From Aerococcaceae bacterium DSM 111020 (GTDB lineage Bacteria; Bacillota; Bacilli; Lactobacillales; Aerococcaceae): a stretch of DNA of 64,000 nucleotides. This document shows, one piece after another, positions 50,184 through 58,041 of this stretch (within the stretch, counting starts at the first letter, position 1; every line of letters begins with the position of its first letter). Location of the stretch: the NCBI GenBank assembly GCA_015863185.1, contig JACBXP010000005.1, positions 79,353-143,352 of the forward strand, read 5' to 3'. The position numbers and the translations under genes were made by a program. Under the pieces are notes generated by a model. That model did not search any database. It was not told where the DNA came from and saw only the letters and a program-made list of their open reading frames with translations.

Positions 50184-50263
50184 TAATTCGAAAAGAATAA
50201 ATGATCTCATTTATTGAAGTGAACACGAAGTGTGTTTATAGGTGAGATGAAGAAGTTGATACA

Positions 50264-50392
50264 ACGAATATTTCCGAAGAAGATATGAACTAGACTTATG
50301 TTTGAACGTATCAGATATTCTCTTATGATTTTGTTGGGGAGAACATCAACATACCAACAAAATCATATTTCTTCGGTGAATATTCGTTTTTT
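50264..50392 (+). other. Large structured region/possible terminator between dnaK and dnaJ
   Basis: In the 307-base dnaK-dnaJ gap, 50264-50288 can pair with 50363-50387 over about 25 positions with minor bulges, ending in T6. Inside, 50324-50337 pairs perfectly with 50354-50367 (14 bp). The inner hairpin shares bases 50363-50367 with the outer stem, so the two compete at that point. Consistent with partial termination or processing that lowers dnaJ relative to dnaK. No gene was found in the gap. Confidence 0.6.
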
Positions 50393-50490
50393 AAGTTTCA
50401 GATGATAGTTAGACTAAATTTTCAGATACCAATAAAATGAAAGAATAATTGGAGTAATGAGTCAATGATGAATGGAAAAGGAGGAATTTG

Positions 50491-51663
50491 ATGGCTGATA
50501 AAAGGGATTATTATGACGTCCTCGGCATATCAAAAGATGCCTCAGAAGATGAAATAAAAAAAGCTTATCGTAAATTATCAAAAAAATATCATCCAGATAT
50601 CAATAAAGAAGAAGATGCTGAAGAAAAATTTAAAGAAGTTTCTGAAGCGTATGAAGTATTAAGTGATCAACAAAAACGTGCGGCATATGATCAATATGGT
50701 CATGCATCGACGGACCCTAACTTTGGAGCCGGTGGTTTCGGTGGTGGCTTTGGTGGTTTCGGTGGCTTTGGAGGAAGCGGCGGAAGTTATTCTTCAGGCG
50801 GTTTCGGTGATTTTGAGGACATATTTAGTACGTTCTTCGGTGGCGGTGGTTCATCGAGAAATCCAAATGCACCTCGGCGTGGTTCAGATTTACAATACCG
50901 TGTGCATTTAACATTTGATGAAGCAATCAAAGGAAAAGAAACCACGATACGCTATAATCGTAATGCTGAGTGTGAGACATGTCATGGGTCTGGAGCCAAA
51001 CCAGGGACTGAACCGGTTACTTGTTCTAAATGTTCGGGTCGCGGAACAGTTAATGTTGAACAGAATACACCATTTGGTCGTGTAATGACTCAAACTGTCT
51101 GTGATGTATGTCAAGGCACAGGTCAAGAAATCAAAGAAAAATGTCAAACATGTCATGGAGCGGGAATTACAGAAGAAACACACTCTGTTAAAATTACCAT
51201 TCCTGCTGGCGTGGAAGATAATCAACAAATGCGATTATCTGGCCAAGGAGAAGCTGGTTCAAATGGTGGGCCTTACGGTGATTTATATGTCATTTTTGAA
51301 GTAGAAGAAAGTGACATCTTTGAACGAGATGGCTCTGAAATTTATTTTGAATTACCAATCTCGTTTGTTCAAGCCGCATTAGGTGACGAAGTGATGGTTC
51401 CAACCGTTACAGGAAAAGTAAAATTAAAAATTCCAGCGGGAACTCAAACTGGAACAACGTTTAGAATGCGCGAAAAAGGAGCACCTTCTGTCAATGGAAA
51501 TCGTGTAGGGGATCAACATGTAACGGTAAAAGTGATCACACCGAAGAAACTTTCAGCTAGAGAAAAAGAATTATTTGAAGAATTAGCTAAAGAATCAGGT
51601 GCAAAGATCAAAGATCAACAAGACAAAGGTTTTTTCGGTAAAATGAAAGATATGTTTGATTAA
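50491..51663 (+). CDS. dnaJ: Co-chaperone DnaJ (Hsp40, type I)
   Basis: DnaJ delivers substrates to DnaK and triggers its ATPase. The 390-residue protein has the J domain with HPD ([10 protein letters not shown], about residue 33), a Gly/Phe-rich region (about 75-115), the zinc domain with four CxxCxG-type repeats ([32 protein letters not shown]), and C-terminal substrate-binding domains. AAAAGGAGGAA sets the ATG at 50491. It follows dnaK after a 307-base structured gap instead of the usual short spacer. Terminator downstream. Confidence 0.98.
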   Translation: MADKRDYYDVLGISKDASEDEIKKAYRKLSKKYHPDINKEEDAEEKFKEVSEAYEVLSDQQKRAAYDQYGHASTDPNFGAGGFGGGFGGFGGFGGSGGSYSSGGFGDFEDIFSTFFGGGGSSRNPNAPRRGSDLQYRVHLTFDEAIKGKETTIRYNRNAECETCHGSGAKPGTEPVTCSKCSGRGTVNVEQNTPFGRVMTQTVCDVCQGTGQEIKEKCQTCHGAGITEETHSVKITIPAGVEDNQQMRLSGQGEAGSNGGPYGDLYVIFEVEESDIFERDGSEIYFELPISFVQAALGDEVMVPTVTGKVKLKIPAGTQTGTTFRMREKGAPSVNGNRVGDQHVTVKVITPKKLSAREKELFEELAKESGAKIKDQQDKGFFGKMKDMFD

Positions 51664-51667
51664 AGAT

Positions 51668-51734
51668 AAACCAGATATCGAAATAGCTTTTCTTATTTGT
51701 AGATTAAGAAAAGTTTCGAATCTGGTTTTTTTAA
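51668..51734 (+). terminator. Intrinsic terminator of dnaJ
   Basis: A long hairpin starts with AAACCAGAT (51668-51676) and ends with the complementary ATCTGGTTT, with TCGAAA and TTTTCTTA inner arms pairing across the loop, followed by T7. Confidence 0.85.
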
Positions 51735-51764
51735 TTAAAAATTTGATGGAGTGAATGGTGTCTA

Positions 51765-51794
51765 TTGTCTTTCAGCTTAAAAATTTGATATGAT
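51765..51794 (+). promoter_or_regulatory. Promoter of lepA
   Basis: TTGTCT (51765-51770), an 18-base spacer and TATGAT (51789-51794), 45 bases before the gene. Confidence 0.65.
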
Positions 51795-51839
51795 AAACAG
51801 TGAGTAATTTTAATTCAGTGTTAGGAGAAGTGAACGAAT

Positions 51840-53666
51840 TTGAATAAAGAACAAATGCGGGCGCGTCAAGAAAAGATTCGCAATTTTTCTATTATTGCAC
51901 ATATTGACCATGGGAAATCAACTTTGGCTGACAGAATTTTACAGAGTACCCATACTGTAGAGGAACGTCTTATGAAAGCTCAGTTGTTGGATTCAATGGA
52001 TCTTGAACGTGAACGTGGAATTACGATAAAGTTAAATGCCGTCGAAGTGGAGTACCATGCTAAAGATGGTGAAACATATATTTTGCATTTAATCGATACA
52101 CCGGGGCATGTGGACTTCACTTATGAAGTGTCGCGTTCCTTGGCAGCTTGTGAAGGTGCGATTCTTGTAGTTGATGCTGCACAAGGTATCGAGGCACAAA
52201 CCTTAGCAAATGTATATTTAGCTTTGGATAATGATTTGGAAATTTTACCAGTGATTAATAAGATCGATTTACCTGCCGCCGATCCAGAAAAAGTACAGCA
52301 AGAAATAGAAGATATTATTGGTTTAGACGCTTCAGAAGCTGTGCATGCGTCCGCTAAAGCTGGAATTGGTATTGAGGAAATTTTAGAACAAATTGTCGAA
52401 AAAGTTCCAGCTCCTAGTGGGGATATTGACGCTCCATTACGCGCATTAATATTCGATTCGGCCTATGATAATTACCGTGGAGTTGTCCTAAATATTCGAG
52501 TAATGGATGGCACAATTAAACCAGGCGATGAAATTATGATGGCGAGTAATGGCGCAAAATATGAAGTGATTGAAGTAGGTGTCTTCTCTCCGCAAGCCAT
52601 GCCAAGAGAAGAGCTGATGGTTGGTGATGTGGGTTACATTACTGCCGGTATTAAAAATATCCAAGATACACGCGTAGGGGATACAATAACGGATGCGAAT
52701 AATCCAACTTCGGAACCATTGGAAGGTTATCGCCAACTCAATCCTATGGTCTTTGCTGGGTTATATCCTGTTGATTCAAGTGATTATAATGACTTACGTG
52801 AAGCATTGGAGAGATTACAACTAAATGATGCATCGCTTCAATTTGAACCTGAAACGTCACAAGCATTAGGATTTGGTTATCGAACAGGATTCTTAGGATT
52901 GTTACATATGGATGTCATCCAAGAACGCTTGGAGAGAGAATTTGGATTGGACTTGATAATGACGGCACCGTCTGTTATTTATGAAATCGAAAAAACAGAT
53001 GGCGAAATGCTCCGCATTGATAATCCTTCTGAAATGCCAGATGCTACTGAAATTAATAAAGTACTAGAACCTTATGTTAAAGCTGAAATTATGGTGCCAA
53101 GCGAATTTGTCGGTGCTGTAATGGAATTGTGTGAGCGCAAACGAGGCGACTTCGTTACGATGGATTATTTAGATGAATACCGTGTGAATGTTATTTATGA
53201 ATTACCAATGGCGGAAATTGTGTTTGATTTCTTTGATCGTCTAAAATCCAATACTAAAGGATATGCTTCCTTAGACTACTCATTGATTGGCTATAAAGAG
53301 TCGAATCTCGTTAAGTTAGATATCTTATTGAATAATGAAGTAATTGATGCTTTCTCTACAATTGTGCATCGTGATTTCGCTTATGAGCGTGGACGTGCAT
53401 TGGCAAGTAAACTAAAAGAGATTATTCCTCGTCAAATGTTTGAAGTCCCTGTCCAAGCTGCTATTGGAAATAAAATTATAGCAAGGACCACCATTAAGGC
53501 TTATCGTAAAGATGTCACAGCGAAATTATATGGTGGAGATGTTTCTCGACGCAAAAAACTTTTAGAAAAGCAAAAACAAGGGAAGAAACGGATGAAATCA
53601 GTGGGAAATGTCGAAATACCTCAAGAAGCGTTTATGGCTGTCTTATCCATGGACGAAGAGGATTAA
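51840..53666 (+). CDS. lepA: Elongation factor 4 (LepA) GTPase
   Basis: LepA is an EF-G-like GTPase that affects ribosome biogenesis and translation under stress. The 608-residue protein has G1 [14 protein letters not shown]2 [10 protein letters not shown]3 DTPGHVDF and G4 [10 protein letters not shown]. Then come domains II and III and the LepA-specific C-terminal domain ([34 protein letters not shown]). TTG start behind AGGAGAAGTG. It follows the dnaJ terminator and has its own promoter. In many Bacillota lepA is just upstream of hrcA; here it is downstream of dnaJ. Confidence 0.98.
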   Translation: MNKEQMRARQEKIRNFSIIAHIDHGKSTLADRILQSTHTVEERLMKAQLLDSMDLERERGITIKLNAVEVEYHAKDGETYILHLIDTPGHVDFTYEVSRSLAACEGAILVVDAAQGIEAQTLANVYLALDNDLEILPVINKIDLPAADPEKVQQEIEDIIGLDASEAVHASAKAGIGIEEILEQIVEKVPAPSGDIDAPLRALIFDSAYDNYRGVVLNIRVMDGTIKPGDEIMMASNGAKYEVIEVGVFSPQAMPREELMVGDVGYITAGIKNIQDTRVGDTITDANNPTSEPLEGYRQLNPMVFAGLYPVDSSDYNDLREALERLQLNDASLQFEPETSQALGFGYRTGFLGLLHMDVIQERLEREFGLDLIMTAPSVIYEIEKTDGEMLRIDNPSEMPDATEINKVLEPYVKAEIMVPSEFVGAVMELCERKRGDFVTMDYLDEYRVNVIYELPMAEIVFDFFDRLKSNTKGYASLDYSLIGYKESNLVKLDILLNNEVIDAFSTIVHRDFAYERGRALASKLKEIIPRQMFEVPVQAAIGNKIIARTTIKAYRKDVTAKLYGGDVSRRKKLLEKQKQGKKRMKSVGNVEIPQEAFMAVLSMDEED

Positions 53667-53739
53667 AGACAACAGGAATTATTGAGGAATGATTCAATAT
53701 ATGAGATAATAAGATTATCAATATGAAAGGGTGAAGAAG

Positions 53740-54885
53740 ATGAAAGAATTAAAAAATCGAGGCAAATTAGTTACGATATTGGTTGCTGTTTTCTTCTTAG
53801 TGTCCAGTATCCCTACTGTTTATGCACAGGAGACAAACTGGGAAGAAGTCTTAACACAGATTACTGAAGCGAATAAAACATTGCCTTCCTTATCAGGTAC
53901 TGGTGATGCCAATATTTCAGTTGTAGCCGAAGAAGAACCGCAATTTGCAGGAAATTATAATTTTGATTTCCGTTACAATGTAGAACCGCGCTTTAGTGCT
54001 GAATTATCGCTCAATGGCAATACAAGTTTCCCAGTCAATGAATATGATGAGGACTGGAATGTGGTTGATACATTTATGCAAGAAGAACCCACAAATTTCA
54101 CTCTAACAGTTGTCGAAGGAATTTTATATGTTTTTGACGGTTCTAGTTGGACTGTTGAAGATATTTCGGAATTAGAAAAACAAGCATCGGATGAATATTA
54201 TCAGACATTGGAAGAAGTCGAAAATTCAGGACAAAATGATATAACGCCTGAATTAGTATCTTTCTACGAGAAATATTTTAATTTATCTGAAACGGATACT
54301 GATTATGTATTCACGTTAAAAGAAAATGTAAATAGTGAAGAGTTCTGGAATGATCTAGAAGCAAGCTCTAATATAAATATTGAAGCGAAAAAACAAGAAG
54401 CGATTGAACAAGCAATTGCTCAAATTGAAGAACAAACTGAAGAACCGATGACTCCAGAAGAAAAATCGCAATTTGAAGAAACCTATAACAAATCTTTCGA
54501 TCTAGCTTTGAAAATAGGACAAAATATCACCGTAAGTTATGATAAAGCGTCTTATATTATTTCAGGTATGACAATGGATTTACAAATCACTGAAGCAGAT
54601 ATCAAAGAATTGATTGGAGAAGAAATTCAAGATGAAGATTTAGGTGGTCTGTTAATTGAATTAGCAATCAACTTAACTTTCGATGAACAAGGTCAAACAT
54701 TTGATATTCAGGTTCCAGCAGATGCTCCAACATTTAATGATGATTCATCGACAGAGTCAATCAGTTCTGATGACCAAAATGTATCATCTGAAGAATCAAC
54801 TGAAAGCAATGTATCTGAAGATAATTCTATGGACTCGATAGAAGAGGACTCTTCAACAGAAGCATCATCTTCTTCAGCTGCATAA
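53740..54885 (+). CDS. Putative secreted protein of unknown function with Ser/Asp/Glu-rich tail
   Basis: The 381-residue protein has a signal peptide (about 1-28; KLVTILVAVFFLVSSIPTVYAQE) with a signal peptidase I type site and no lipobox. The mature part has an alternating hydrophilic pattern (GTGDANISVV, AGNYNFDFRYNVEPRFSAELSLNGN, AINLTFDEQGQTFDIQVPADAP). This suggests a LppX/LolA-like beta-rich fold, similar in outline to the DUF6612 group, but I cannot confirm the family. The last 50 residues are Ser/Glu/Asp repeats with no LPXTG or membrane anchor. AAAGG at 53727-53731 favours the ATG at 53740 over the GTG 53731. Role unknown; likely released or surface-associated. Confidence 0.75.
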   Translation: MKELKNRGKLVTILVAVFFLVSSIPTVYAQETNWEEVLTQITEANKTLPSLSGTGDANISVVAEEEPQFAGNYNFDFRYNVEPRFSAELSLNGNTSFPVNEYDEDWNVVDTFMQEEPTNFTLTVVEGILYVFDGSSWTVEDISELEKQASDEYYQTLEEVENSGQNDITPELVSFYEKYFNLSETDTDYVFTLKENVNSEEFWNDLEASSNINIEAKKQEAIEQAIAQIEEQTEEPMTPEEKSQFEETYNKSFDLALKIGQNITVSYDKASYIISGMTMDLQITEADIKELIGEEIQDEDLGGLLIELAINLTFDEQGQTFDIQVPADAPTFNDDSSTESISSDDQNVSSEESTESNVSEDNSMDSIEEDSSTEASSSSAA

Positions 54886-54900
54886 ACTTGTTATTTATTA

Positions 54901-54930
54901 AAAGTCCAGTTTAATGCTGGGCTTTTTATT
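54901..54930 (+). terminator. Intrinsic terminator of the secreted-protein gene
   Basis: AAAGTCCAG (54901-54909) pairs with CTGGGCTTT (54917-54925, one G-U), followed by T residues. Confidence 0.88.
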
Positions 54931-54964
54931 TTGTAGGTGATGACTATGGTGTATCTTATTTTCA

Positions 54965-54973
54965 TGCTATAAT
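54965..54973 (+). promoter_or_regulatory. Extended -10 promoter of the TPR-protein/ypiB/cca run
   Basis: TGCTATAAT is a perfect extended -10 element 25 bases before the TPR-protein gene. Confidence 0.65.
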
Positions 54974-54997
54974 ATTCTCACAAAGGGGGAACTCATA

Positions 54998-56275
54998 TTG
55001 GCTAATGCGTTAATTCAAGAATATCAACAAGAAATGGATAAAGAGAGTCAAGAAACGCTCATTGAGCAGTGGTTAAACGAAGCTCACTATAATGAGCAAC
55101 GCTTTGAACAATTGAAAGAATTCGCCATTTATTATGAACAATTAGGCTATGTTGAATTAGCTTTAATGATATTTTTGCGACTCCAAACAATCGATCCACA
55201 AACCACTCTCATTACACTCATTGCAGAGGCTTATGCACATATTTATGAATATGAAAAAGCATTGCATTGGTTAAAACTAATTCCTGAACAAGATATGGAC
55301 GAAAATATTCGCTATCAGCAGAGCCTTTGGTTAATTGAGATTGATAAAACAGAAGAAGCAAAGAATATTTTAATGCAATTGGTTAAAGAGTTTCCGACTT
55401 ATGCTGATCCTTATTTTTTATTAGCAGATTATTATGAATCCCAAGGTGATTCAAAGCGAGCACTAACTTATGTTGAAGCTCTATATGAATACTTTTCAGA
55501 TTTGACGATTCGTAATCAAGCTCGACAAAAAATCGTTACCATTAAGCTAAGTCAAGAGCAAATCCCATTGGCGGAATTAGAAGCTTTGATGACTGATAAT
55601 GAATTACCTCTGATTTCTGCCCATGATTATTATTTATTAGCGTACATTTATCGTTTATCACAAAGAAATGATCTTGCTGAGCAATATGTTAAGCAGTCTT
55701 TGGCGATAGAACCAAATAATCCTAAAGCAATAGAGTTGCTAGTAGAGCTGGAAAAAAATACAGATGCTCACGATAAGAATCAAATCATTGATTGGTTTCA
55801 GGAAAATGTCCCCGAAAGTGAGATATCGCCATTAGAACTCGCATCTATCAGTTCTGAGCAGACACTACATAAAGACTTTATACAACGACTGATAGGTTAT
55901 TTGGCATATAGTGTTGATTTAGAAGAGCAATATCAAATCATTCGTGTGGTCTTTGACCATTTTTTAAGCAACAATGATTTTGAAGGATTTAATGACTTTC
56001 TAAAAGTACATGCTTCTAATTATTTATCAACCGATGAATTGAGTTATTTCATTGGCAAAAAAGCATTTATGCAGAACAATTTCAATGATGCGATTGAATA
56101 TTTACAAATTGCAAGGGATTATCTTATTCCAGAACAGGATTTAATTGAGTTACTAGTGAAAAGCTATGAAGGGATAAATGAAAGAGATACCGCTGAACAG
56201 TTGGCAAAGGAATATTATGATACAGAATATCAAACGATCTATTTAGGGCGAATGATAAGGAGAAGCATTGAATGA
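54998..56275 (+). CDS. TPR-repeat protein (YpiA-like)
   Basis: The 425-residue, all-helical protein is built of tetratricopeptide-type repeats, visible as YYEQLGYVELALMIFLRLQTIDPQTTLITLIAEAYAHIYEYEKALHWLKLIPEQD, PYFLLADYYESQGDSKRALTYVEAL, and YLLAYIYRLSQRNDLAEQYVKQSLAIEPNNPKAIELL. Such proteins mediate protein-protein contacts. Position just upstream of ypiB and overlapping it by four bases matches the Bacillus ypiA-ypiB pair. The exact function is unknown. TTG start behind AAAGGGGG. Confidence 0.85.
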   Translation: MANALIQEYQQEMDKESQETLIEQWLNEAHYNEQRFEQLKEFAIYYEQLGYVELALMIFLRLQTIDPQTTLITLIAEAYAHIYEYEKALHWLKLIPEQDMDENIRYQQSLWLIEIDKTEEAKNILMQLVKEFPTYADPYFLLADYYESQGDSKRALTYVEALYEYFSDLTIRNQARQKIVTIKLSQEQIPLAELEALMTDNELPLISAHDYYLLAYIYRLSQRNDLAEQYVKQSLAIEPNNPKAIELLVELEKNTDAHDKNQIIDWFQENVPESEISPLELASISSEQTLHKDFIQRLIGYLAYSVDLEEQYQIIRVVFDHFLSNNDFEGFNDFLKVHASNYLSTDELSYFIGKKAFMQNNFNDAIEYLQIARDYLIPEQDLIELLVKSYEGINERDTAEQLAKEYYDTEYQTIYLGRMIRRSIE

Positions 56276-56808
56276 CATCGAAAAATTGGCAAAAATATGA
56301 AATAATATCACTATTAATGCAACAGTATAAAAATTTTAATAGAGAAGTTTATTATTTACTGAAATGGATCATTGATGAGACGACGCTCGTTGAAAAGATA
56401 GAGTTTACAAAACATTCCAATTATACCCCAAGAGGATTAAAGCTTCAGTTTAATTCGCAAGTTGAGAAGCCCTTTACTTATTTTAAAAATAAATTAGTGT
56501 ATTTTGATTTTGATCAAATTATTCATGATTTACGTGTTAATCAAAATGATGTCTTATATATCGAATTGGTGCTAGCGGATGATAATATTGAAAAATTAAT
56601 TGACGAAATAAAAATTGACAATCCATTTGTGCCCGGTTATCGATCATTTGAAGAAAAAATGGATGGATATTTGAACCAAATTTCTCGTGAATCATATGTG
56701 GAGCACCTTGAAAAAAGCATTAATGATGCGTTAGAAGATGCAGATTATCAACAGTTAGAAGTATTAGCTAACCTATTAGCAATACAAAAAGAAGGAGTTC
56801 AACGATGA
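56272..56808 (+). CDS. ypiB: UPF0302-family protein YpiB
   Basis: The 178-residue protein matches the YpiB/UPF0302 profile: RREVYYLLKWI-like NREVYYLLKWIID, RGLKLQFNSQV, VYFDFDQIIHDLRVNQNDVLYIELVL. Its C-terminal helix pair (YVEHLEKSINDALEDADYQQLEVLANLL) resembles the IDEAL motif region of this group. The biochemical role is unclear; Bacillus work links YpiB indirectly to lipopolysaccharide-unrelated regulatory complexes, so I assign no function. It overlaps the TPR-protein gene by four bases and cca by four bases (ATGA junctions), indicating coupled translation. Confidence 0.87.
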   Translation: MTSKNWQKYEIISLLMQQYKNFNREVYYLLKWIIDETTLVEKIEFTKHSNYTPRGLKLQFNSQVEKPFTYFKNKLVYFDFDQIIHDLRVNQNDVLYIELVLADDNIEKLIDEIKIDNPFVPGYRSFEEKMDGYLNQISRESYVEHLEKSINDALEDADYQQLEVLANLLAIQKEGVQR

Positions 56809-58031
56809 TTGATTTGTCAGAACCTTTATTCCAACAAGCACTTCCTTTGTTAACAATTATTGAGTCTCATGGACATGAGGCTTATTTTGTTGGTGGTTCA
56901 GTACGAGATTTTTTATTAGGAAAAACCATTCATGACATAGATATTGCCACAAGTGCCACTCCTCAAGAAATAAAAGCTATTTTCCCTGCGACGATTGATG
57001 TTGGCATTGAACATGGAACGGTCATTGTGCGTTATAAAGGGGGAACTTATGAGGTCACAACATTTCGAGTGGAAGGAAAATATTCAGATTATCGCCGACC
57101 TGATCGAGTCGATTTTGTCCGCAACCTTGAACAGGACACTCTGAGAAGAGATTTTACGATTAATGCGTTAGCAATTGATTCAAAAGGTCATGTCTTCGAT
57201 TATCATGGCGGATTAAAAGATTTAAAATGTCATTTGATTCGAGCAGTTGGTAATCCTCATGAACGTTTTCAAGAAGATGCGTTAAGAATGTTGAGGGCTT
57301 TGCGTTTTTCTACGCAATTAGGTTTTACTATCGATAAGAATACGATGTCAGCTATTCAGCAATTGGCATTTTTAATTGAAAATATTGCGATGGAACGTAT
57401 CCAAATTGAATTTACGAAGTATTTACAGGGGCACTTTTTTTCTAAGAAGGGTTTTTCACTGATTCAGAGCGAATTGTATCACTATTTGCCTTTTCCGAAT
57501 GATTTAAATATCGATCAACTCATTACTTCGCTAGAAAAAGATTTTGAACCTATTGAAACCATCAAGCTATCTAATCATGAGATTTTGGTTTGGGGATCGT
57601 TGCTTTATCATTTGGATATCCAAACGAGGGAACTTGAACAAAGCTATCTGCGTAAATGGAAACATAGCAATGCACTCATCAATAATGCCATTGCATTTAA
57701 AGAGTGTCGACGCTTAGATATTGATGAACTCGTCATGCCAGAGAATTTATATCGATTTGACAGGGATATTTTAACGTTAATTGAAACCTTTTATCTAAGA
57801 CATGGCAGATTATCGAGCACGCGTATTACTGAGGCTTATCTTCGTCTTCAGATTAAAAATATTCAAGAATTAGCGATAAATGGCAAACAAATTATGGCTA
57901 TTCTTGAATTGGAAAGAGGAGGACCGATTGTTGGAAAATTATTAGCTGATATTGAAAGAAAGGTAGTCACAGGCTCCTTAAATAATGAATATGATGAGAT
58001 TGTTCAATATATCAATGAAAAAATGCATTAG
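56805..58031 (+). CDS. cca: CCA-adding tRNA nucleotidyltransferase
   Basis: This class II nucleotidyltransferase adds or repairs the 3' CCA end of tRNA. The 408-residue protein begins with the catalytic region GGSVRDFLLGKTIHDIDIATSATPQEI (metal-binding Asp pair) and continues with GTVIVRYKGGTYEVTTFRVEGKYSDYRRPDRVDFV, RRDFTINALAID, and the nucleotide-recognition segment RFQEDALRMLRALRFSTQLGF. It is followed by helical body and tail domains. ATG start overlaps the ypiB stop. dinG starts 10 bases later. Confidence 0.97.
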   Translation: MIDLSEPLFQQALPLLTIIESHGHEAYFVGGSVRDFLLGKTIHDIDIATSATPQEIKAIFPATIDVGIEHGTVIVRYKGGTYEVTTFRVEGKYSDYRRPDRVDFVRNLEQDTLRRDFTINALAIDSKGHVFDYHGGLKDLKCHLIRAVGNPHERFQEDALRMLRALRFSTQLGFTIDKNTMSAIQQLAFLIENIAMERIQIEFTKYLQGHFFSKKGFSLIQSELYHYLPFPNDLNIDQLITSLEKDFEPIETIKLSNHEILVWGSLLYHLDIQTRELEQSYLRKWKHSNALINNAIAFKECRRLDIDELVMPENLYRFDRDILTLIETFYLRHGRLSSTRITEAYLRLQIKNIQELAINGKQIMAILELERGGPIVGKLLADIERKVVTGSLNNEYDEIVQYINEKMH

Positions 58032-58041
58032 GAGGGATCAT

